Origin: a virus
Direction: 5' to 3' (one strand)
Length of the DNA stretch: 53,398 nt
Virus record (IMG/VR): IMGVR_UViG_3300031886_000005
Location: 1 to 53,398 of that record
A model generated the notes under the pieces. It had not been told where the DNA came from, made no database searches, and saw only the letters and a list, made by a program, of their open reading frames with translations. Numbering within the stretch: the first letter of the stretch is position 1; every line of letters starts with the position of its first letter. Positions 48,901 to 53,398 of the stretch are shown here, in pieces. The translations under genes were made by a program, and so were the position numbers.

Positions 48901-51780
48901 TTTACTTCTGGCTGATTCTCCAGCTATCTCTACGTCAGTCGTGCCGATGCCGACCGCGCCACTAGAATCAATTCGCATCCGTTCGGCCCACGAACCACCA
49001 TGAGTCCAAAAGGCCAAACTGCTGGTTGCTCCTGACGGTGCTATGATTCCCACCCCCGCTTCACCGTTGTCGTAACCGAGATGTATTCCCTTGCTTGCGG
49101 CGGGTTCTATAAATCGAGCAACATCATACCAATTCCCCGACACCTCAACTCCTGCCTTGTAGCAGTCAAGAGGATAGGCTGGCGCAGTCGTGCCTATGCC
49201 GACATTTGCCCCGTCCGATGTATTGATTATTACATGACCTGTTCCCCTTGCATCTATTCTAAAATTTGTATTTGCATCTAGGGCAGTTGAGCCATCGGCA
49301 GTTTCATTGGTAATTCCAATACCTTGATTATGTATCTCAACACCAACAGATTTATTATTAGTGTAAAAACCCGCTACAGCATCGTATGAGTCATTATTAG
49401 CTGAAACAACAGTTAGTGCATGTTCGGGCGCAGCCTCTCCTATTCCGACTTTGCCCGAGCTGCGGTAGACATCACTACCATCTTCAGTCCACAGTTGGCT
49501 GGCAGCACCAGCAGCTACCCAAGCGATTCCACCCGCACCATCGGAGGTTAGCACATCCCCATCGTCTCCATCATCACCAGCAATCGTTAGTTTTCCTGCT
49601 GCCAAATCAATGAGCCCACCCGAGTCGACACTAAGCCGGATTGCTCCTGCCGTGTCGTCACGAATATCAAAATTCCCATTGCCATTGGAATCCATCCTCC
49701 ATTGTCTTCCGGTGGTAGCTTGATTATTCTTGACGATGAATCCTACACCTGTTGTCGAGTTCGTACCTTCAAGAAGGATATGTCCATCGCCACTGCTAAC
49801 TAGATGTAGTAACTGAGTAGGCGTACTAGTCCCGATGCCGACGCTGCCGTCAGTTAGAATTGAAAGTGCAGTTCCAGCGTCATTACCGTTTACATCAAAA
49901 TATAAAGCGTTTTTTGAGTAGATGTAGGAGTTATAGGCTTGATATATATCCATCCAATGGTCACCGACTTCGCTTGTGTCTTCTATACGAATTTTTGTAG
50001 CGGTACCAGATACATGTAACTTCTGAGCTGGCGAAATCGTCCCGATGCCGACATTGCCTGTTGTTTGTTCAATAACCATTGCATCACCAACACCATAAGT
50101 ACCGAACCTCAAGCCCTTTCCATGCTGTGAGCCTATATAAAAACCAGCATCACCGAAATATATCCGCGCCGTTTCGTCAGTAGCATTGAATCCATCTTCG
50201 CCCCAGACAATGATGTCACCTGTTCTTACGTCCAGAGCTTTGGCTGGCGCAGCCGTCCCGATGCCGACACCAGTGGAGGTAGCTGTTAATACAGGAGAGT
50301 TATTAGCCCAAAGCTGAACATGATGACTTGTGCTGTTGCCTAAAATATGGTCGCCCGCATCTCCCCATGATATAGGTTTGTCATTTGGTAGATGTATTGT
50401 GCCATCATTTTGAATCCGCATCCTCTCAGTAAGAACGTCATTGCCAGCATTCGTTTTGAATACTAACGAAGCATCATTAACTGTGTCAGACCACGCAGCT
50501 TCGGTAAGACATGAAATGCTACCCCCCACCTTCATAGTAGAGGACGCATCTTCTGCTCCTTGAAATTGTATGAGGCCAAGACGATGACCGTCACCCATAG
50601 CTGCCCCGTCATCATGTGCAAGCATTATGCCAGCACCCTGAATCGCGGTGCTGGCACTGGTGTTTAGAATCTTGAGATGATTCGGGCTGCTGTCTGATTC
50701 AAGAGTCAGTAGATGGGAAGGCTCATTGTTGCCGATGCCGAGACCTAAGTTGCCATTTTTGTTGAGGGTTAATGGATAAGTTGCTGTCTCGTCACTATAG
50801 AACTGAAGCCCATTAACGGCTGCTCCAATTTGCCAGCTCGGTGTGCCTGATTTTATTTGAATCCATGTACTGGACGCAGAAGATTCAAATAGAGCAGAAG
50901 AGGCGTTAGTACCGTTTACATGAAGCTGTTGAGTTGGCGCAGTCGTCCCGATGCCAATCTTACCGTCCTCCATGAGAATCATCTGATTGTATGTACCACC
51001 AGAGCCAAGGCCGAGCTTGGCTGTTGATGTGAGGTAAGAATTAGCACCTTGGTGAAGGTCTAAATAAGTATCGCTACCTGTCCCTTCAGTATCATCTGTC
51101 ATCCGCAGCATGATCTGATCACCTGCTAGATGTAGAAGTTTATCCGGCGAAGTCGTCCCGATGCCGACCCTATCATCACCCGAATCAACGTAAAGTGTAT
51201 CTGTATCAACAGTGAGATCACCCGTGACTACAAGGCTTGACAGTGTGCCGACTGAGGTGATGGCAGTCTGTGCTGCCCCCGTTACGGTTGCTGCCGTGCC
51301 GCTCACATTGCCCGTTACGTCACCAGTAAAACCTGTGGAGGTTACTGAAGTTAATCCAGTAATTGTGGTGCCCAGATTAAGGGTAATATCCCCACTGGTT
51401 CCCCCTCCGGAGAGATTCGTTCCAGCAGTTACAGAAGTAATATCTCCCACTTCCGGTGTAAACCATTCAAGTGTACCAGCCCCGTCAGTAGTTCTTAAAG
51501 CCTGACCGCTGCTCCCCAGCGAAGAAGGCCAAGTTGTGCTGTAACTTACGACACCCCCAAAGCCCGACAAAGAAGCCTGCTCAGTCCAAACGCCGCTAAC
51601 CCTCTTATATATTTTATGCGTATCGTTATCTAAATAGAAATCACCATCAACCCCGCTTGAGTCGGCTATCACCCCGCTCCCGCTCGTCCAGTTTGGGAAG
51701 TGCAATGAAGTGCCTCCCGCCGTTGTTGCTGCCGTCCAGCTTCCGCTGCCGCTACTTGATCTTCCTAGTGTTTTAGACAT
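45964..51780 (-). CDS. Long tail fibre with VGIGT repeats
   Basis: 1938 residues, starting MSKTLGRSSSGSGSWTAATT. After an N-terminal attachment-like domain with GDITSVTAGTNLSGGGTSGD come about 18 repeats of the form G-x-VGIGTxAPxxxLxV, each followed by 60-120 residues of strand-rich sequence. This repeat is common in long phage fibres. A self-cleaving intramolecular chaperone (S74) domain is not evident at the C-terminus, which ends in a strand-rich cap (MGLVICDLTCWTGADTGVTA). It should be the main receptor-binding fibre and has its own promoter. Confidence 0.8.
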   Translation of the reverse strand: MSKTLGRSSSGSGSWTAATTAGGTSLHFPNWTSGSGVIADSSGVDGDFYLDNDTHKIYKRVSGVWTEQASLSGFGGVVSYSTTWPSSLGSSGQALRTTDGAGTLEWFTPEVGDITSVTAGTNLSGGGTSGDITLNLGTTITGLTSVTSTGFTGDVTGNVSGTAATVTGAAQTAITSVGTLSSLVVTGDLTVDTDTLYVDSGDDRVGIGTTSPDKLLHLAGDQIMLRMTDDTEGTGSDTYLDLHQGANSYLTSTAKLGLGSGGTYNQMILMEDGKIGIGTTAPTQQLHVNGTNASSALFESSASSTWIQIKSGTPSWQIGAAVNGLQFYSDETATYPLTLNKNGNLGLGIGNNEPSHLLTLESDSSPNHLKILNTSASTAIQGAGIMLAHDDGAAMGDGHRLGLIQFQGAEDASSTMKVGGSISCLTEAAWSDTVNDASLVFKTNAGNDVLTERMRIQNDGTIHLPNDKPISWGDAGDHILGNSTSHHVQLWANNSPVLTATSTGVGIGTAAPAKALDVRTGDIIVWGEDGFNATDETARIYFGDAGFYIGSQHGKGLRFGTYGVGDAMVIEQTTGNVGIGTISPAQKLHVSGTATKIRIEDTSEVGDHWMDIYQAYNSYIYSKNALYFDVNGNDAGTALSILTDGSVGIGTSTPTQLLHLVSSGDGHILLEGTNSTTGVGFIVKNNQATTGRQWRMDSNGNGNFDIRDDTAGAIRLSVDSGGLIDLAAGKLTIAGDDGDDGDVLTSDGAGGIAWVAAGAASQLWTEDGSDVYRSSGKVGIGEAAPEHALTVVSANNDSYDAVAGFYTNNKSVGVEIHNQGIGITNETADGSTALDANTNFRIDARGTGHVIINTSDGANVGIGTTAPAYPLDCYKAGVEVSGNWYDVARFIEPAASKGIHLGYDNGEAGVGIIAPSGATSSLAFWTHGGSWAERMRIDSSGAVGIGTTDVEIAGESARSKLVVSNSTGAYMMMHRAEAAASVAADDILGGYMFGGDTASNEIGAMITAEADAAWTAADYDYPSRLKFWTQSDGTGNQFSGANKCRMLIDSSGNVAIGTDAPVKKLHIHGTDDTYIKITNDDTGATVDDGLEIGLTGDEDGMIRLREAGTLQLATGGGAAALTVDSSQNVGIGTTAPSSPLHVHGDPGTSNYLTYLYNSGGSGAKHGLNTQIASSDATAYGLRVNTGGDSNALAVMGDGKVGIGTAAPQLVTLDVVGAIAQSGAVWTTGARANSLVIDNNAGNARLHAVGADATTQGSFEFFTAETDGGATSRMVIASDGAVQIADGARLSLRTTDKTTFISAPEANKMQFVTGDVVRAIIDSAGKVGIGTTAPSSKLHIGGSGTSTVRVERAAISDDAGIRLCTGSTQDWYIGTGALANDKSLEFYYDNSVGASRLSISEAGNVGIGTAAPSQVLEVRKDQNGGTVAQVTNDTAGTAAQAQLRVRSNSALGLITVQDDGYTSSGVYQADALSVFSASSASGGLVLGTEGDHNVSFYQNNAVKMTLDGTGLGIGGTPSQPLHVTSAENQVALIESTDAYAELGLKDNTTSSGGVQLGAVGDAFYAIAGSAERMRIDSSGNVGIGTAAPAQKLDIATGFVKCDTGYGYGWGDLNTGMFGRGTADASSYLGLRVNGGTNALHIDSAGLVGIGTAAPTAKLEINQTAATRGFQVIRNVDQVNTEALAYFTDEHPTSTQATVRIRNDGTGDALQVMDASSPALIVDGSGFVGIGTAAPTSPLHVAGTTTDGSTLAQFTQAGSGRAFQVSRNVTGATRQMVAFAQTAPAAGTCPAVLIQQADVGEVALGINSDGSISVGSYGFSVTDGGDVYAAGQIQQAVETLTTGDTVNIDFSKSNLQTFTLDGNESQTALTGSNYAAGRTVRLMIDMTNDSHMVGIEQPSEWNNVGDDPSSASTMGLVICDLTCWTGADTGVTANWTISGI
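46575..51170. repeat. Dispersed near-identical DNA repeats within long fibre gene
   Basis: The plus-strand sequence GGCGCAGYCGTCCCGATGCC, encoding the VGIGTAAP core in reverse, recurs with few changes about a dozen times (for example near 46580, 46820, 47020, 47540, 47780, 48160, 48370, 50250, 50940) and more degenerate copies lie between. The intervening sequence differs. DNA-level identity above protein need suggests recombination or gene conversion between repeats. Confidence 0.65.
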
Positions 51781-51799
51781 TGATACCCCAGACTCACTA

Positions 51800-51829
51800 T
51801 TGACAGTAGTTTAAGGGTGATATTAGTAT
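51800..51829 (+). promoter_or_regulatory. Possible plus-strand promoter for terminase/portal operon
   Basis: TTGACA (51800-51805) and TAGTAT (51824-51829) with an 18-base spacer, overlapping the minus-strand promoter. RNA would begin close to the GTG 51838 start, giving almost no leader, in keeping with the absence of a ribosome site. Confidence 0.4.
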
Positions 51830-51840
51830 CGCGTCAAGTG
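51808..51840 (-). promoter_or_regulatory. Probable late promoter for the fibre operon
   Basis: On the minus strand CACTTGACGC (51840-51831) gives a -35 TTGACG; TAAACT lies 18 bases further, a weaker -10. The 10-mer and the 18-base spacing are shared with the capsid-operon promoter at 7163-7192. It drives the long minus-strand virion operon starting at 51780. Confidence 0.5.
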
Positions 51841-53398
51841 GATGACGAGCAGTATGGATTAAAATTTGACCACCCCTTGAGCGAAATTGAACTGGAGCTT
51901 TATTGCTTCAGGGAAGGACGAACCCCCGAACAGGGAGGTCTCGGTAGATACGAGCACTTCAGAAAGGCGGTTAACCTAATTTGGCCTCGGATGGATTGGA
52001 ACCCGTGGCTGGAGAAGCAGACCGAATCCCTGTGTGAGAATGACTGGGTCTCTTGGACGGGCTGTGCCGCATCAGGCAAGACCTTCGCCAGCACCCTTTA
52101 CGCTCTGACTTGGTGGCTCACAGACCCCGAGCACTCCACCTGCCTGTTCACCTCTACCACTGCCAAGATGATTCGGAAGAGGGCTTGGGCTAATCTTCAG
52201 CACCTATACCACACCGCGAATGGTCAACTGCCCGGAAACATGGTGGATTCTAAGACCTGTCTTCAAGCGACCAAGGGCGATGACAAGAACGCGATGTTCT
52301 CAATAGCTGTGCTTGATGGGTCAACCTCCAAAGCGGTGGCAAATATCCAAGGAATACACTCAGAACGCATATTATGCATAGTTGACGAGGCCACAGACAC
52401 TCCCGAGGCAGCATTTGAGGCCACATCCAACCTTGCCAAGGGCTGTCGAGAGTTCCAGTTCGTAGCCATCGGGAACCCCCACAGCATACTGGACGAGCAC
52501 GGCAGGTTCTCGGAACCCGAGGACGGGTGGGACTCTGTGGACGTGGAAACGCAGGAGTGGAAGACGAGAAGAGGTGTATGCGTGCGGTTCGACGGGATGC
52601 ATAGCCCCAACATGAAGGCAGGGGAGGCCAAGTGGCCTTATTTAATAACCCCTAATCAAGTCCGACAATCAATAGAGTTTGAAGGAGAGGCTTCCCCAAG
52701 GTTTTGGAAGTTCACCCGTGGCTGGTGGGCTCCACAGGGTGTGGTCAGAACAGTGCTGTCTGAGGCTATGTGCACAAAACACGATGTCCGTGGTTCCCAT
52801 GTCTTTATGACCGAGTACGATATGGTGGCAGGGCTTGACCCTGCTTTCGGTGGGGATAGGTGCATATTGCGCTTCGCTAAGTATGGTGACTTGGAGAATA
52901 AGCTGATGGGCGTTGAGTTCACTGACACCATAAACATCCACATAGACGCTGGAGCTAAAGACCCCGTCCACTATCAGATAGCAAGGCAAGTGAAGCAGCA
53001 CTGCATCTCTAGGAACGTGAGACCCAACATGTTCGCCATTGATTCCACCGGAGAAGGCGGCGGGCTGGCTGACATCCTTATGAGGGAATGGTCTCCCCTT
53101 ATCAACAGGGTTGAATTTGGCGGGAAAGCCTCTGATATGCCTGTTTCTACAGAAGATGGAAGGAAGAGCCATGAGGTTTATGCTAATAGAGTGACCGAGT
53201 TGTGGTTCTCGATAAGGGAGTGGGTGCTTAGGGATCAGATAAAAGGAATGGATAAGGACACCATCATTGAGTTTTGCCAGCGGTTATTTGATGACGAGAA
53301 GAGGAAGATTCTTGTAGAGCGAAAAGTAGAGATGAAGGCAAGGATTGGGTGTAGTCCCGACTTGGCTGACGCTGCCGTTCTTATAATAGATATGGCTC
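51838..53398 (+). CDS. terL: Terminase large subunit, main part (runs off window end)
   Basis: This is the ATP-driven DNA-packaging motor and headful nuclease that docks on the portal. The translation shows a Walker A motif (GCAASGKT, about residues 75-82), a Walker B (ILCIVDEA), and the acidic residues of an RNase H-like nuclease in GLDPAFGGD, AIDSTGEGGG and PDLADAAVLII. No ATG is available. GTG at 51838 or GTG at 51817 are the in-frame starts, and neither has a good ribosome site. A possible promoter (TTGACA at 51800, TAGTAT at 51824) would start RNA almost at 51838. The frame continues without interruption into positions 1-123 if the 7-base end overlap is merged, giving about 558 residues, a normal length. 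The fold assignment is secure; the start is not. Confidence 0.9.
   Translation, partial: MDDEQYGLKFDHPLSEIELELYCFREGRTPEQGGLGRYEHFRKAVNLIWPRMDWNPWLEKQTESLCENDWVSWTGCAASGKTFASTLYALTWWLTDPEHSTCLFTSTTAKMIRKRAWANLQHLYHTANGQLPGNMVDSKTCLQATKGDDKNAMFSIAVLDGSTSKAVANIQGIHSERILCIVDEATDTPEAAFEATSNLAKGCREFQFVAIGNPHSILDEHGRFSEPEDGWDSVDVETQEWKTRRGVCVRFDGMHSPNMKAGEAKWPYLITPNQVRQSIEFEGEASPRFWKFTRGWWAPQGVVRTVLSEAMCTKHDVRGSHVFMTEYDMVAGLDPAFGGDRCILRFAKYGDLENKLMGVEFTDTINIHIDAGAKDPVHYQIARQVKQHCISRNVRPNMFAIDSTGEGGGLADILMREWSPLINRVEFGGKASDMPVSTEDGRKSHEVYANRVTELWFSIREWVLRDQIKGMDKDTIIEFCQRLFDDEKRKILVERKVEMKARIGCSPDLADAAVLIIDMA

Overview
The window looks like the complete genome, opened at an arbitrary point, of a tailed double-stranded DNA phage of about 53.39 kb. 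The last 7 bases (53392-53398) repeat the first 7. Joining the ends over that overlap keeps the terminase large subunit in frame (51838 to the end, then 1-123). Portal, scaffold, capsid, a head-tail adaptor, two very large internal-protein candidates, several fibres and no tape measure or tail-tube series suggest a short-tailed (podovirus-like) particle. A tyrosine integrase suggests a temperate lifestyle. The integrase C-terminus resembles integrases I associate with Verrucomicrobiota, and many small genes resemble marine phage families. A marine verrucomicrobial host is therefore my inference, not something the sequence proves.

Layout. (1) 51838-53398 plus 1-4584, plus strand: terminase large subunit, a CxxC protein, portal, two small proteins, scaffold and a tiny basic protein. 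(2) 4554-6994, minus strand: major capsid protein, then a lysis-like cluster (two holin-like membrane proteins, a Cys-rich small protein, a nested lipoprotein) and a PD-(D/E)XK nuclease. (3) 6995-7339: divergent control region with a minus-strand promoter, short direct repeats and a palindrome. (4) 7340-14147, plus strand: integrase, ribbon-helix-helix protein, DnaB-like helicase, RusA-like resolvase overprinted with a second frame, ssDNA-binding protein, Cas4/RecB-like nuclease, replisome organizer and small genes. No DNA polymerase or primase is recognisable, so host polymerase is probably used. (5) 14144-14647, minus strand: terminase small subunit candidate, far from its partner. (6) 14833-23844, plus strand: small accessory genes plus an SleB-type endolysin. 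(7) 23789-51780, minus strand: late virion operon with a 3231-residue polyvalent protein, ejection-type protein, adaptor, oxygenase-like protein, beta-propeller-like tail protein, His-ladder collar fibre and a 1938-residue fibre.

The most unusual part is 14.8-22.3 kb. A 20-bp palindrome, CTTAAGAC-NNN-TGTCTTAAG, occurs 13 times there (10 with both arms perfect, 3 with one change) and punctuates the plus-strand units. It is usually followed by a CAA-rich unstructured leader, an AGGAG ribosome site and a gene. In three places the unit after it is not an ordinary gene: a 111-nt RNA that folds with a 9-bp closing helix and a 6-nt kissing loop (15979-16089), a second foldable stretch that also contains an amber-interrupted small frame (16120-16302), and a 655-bp array in which GG recurs every 5 bases with GGCGGTAC blocks every 45-60 bases (20302-20957). 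I recognise none of these and regard the palindrome-punctuated system as the best candidate for something undescribed.

Transcription probably runs as early/middle plus-strand units from 7.3 to 23.8 kb and late minus-strand units from two promoters sharing CACTTGACGC (upstream of the capsid gene and of the long fibre gene). The late minus operon converges on the plus-strand block near 23.8 kb.
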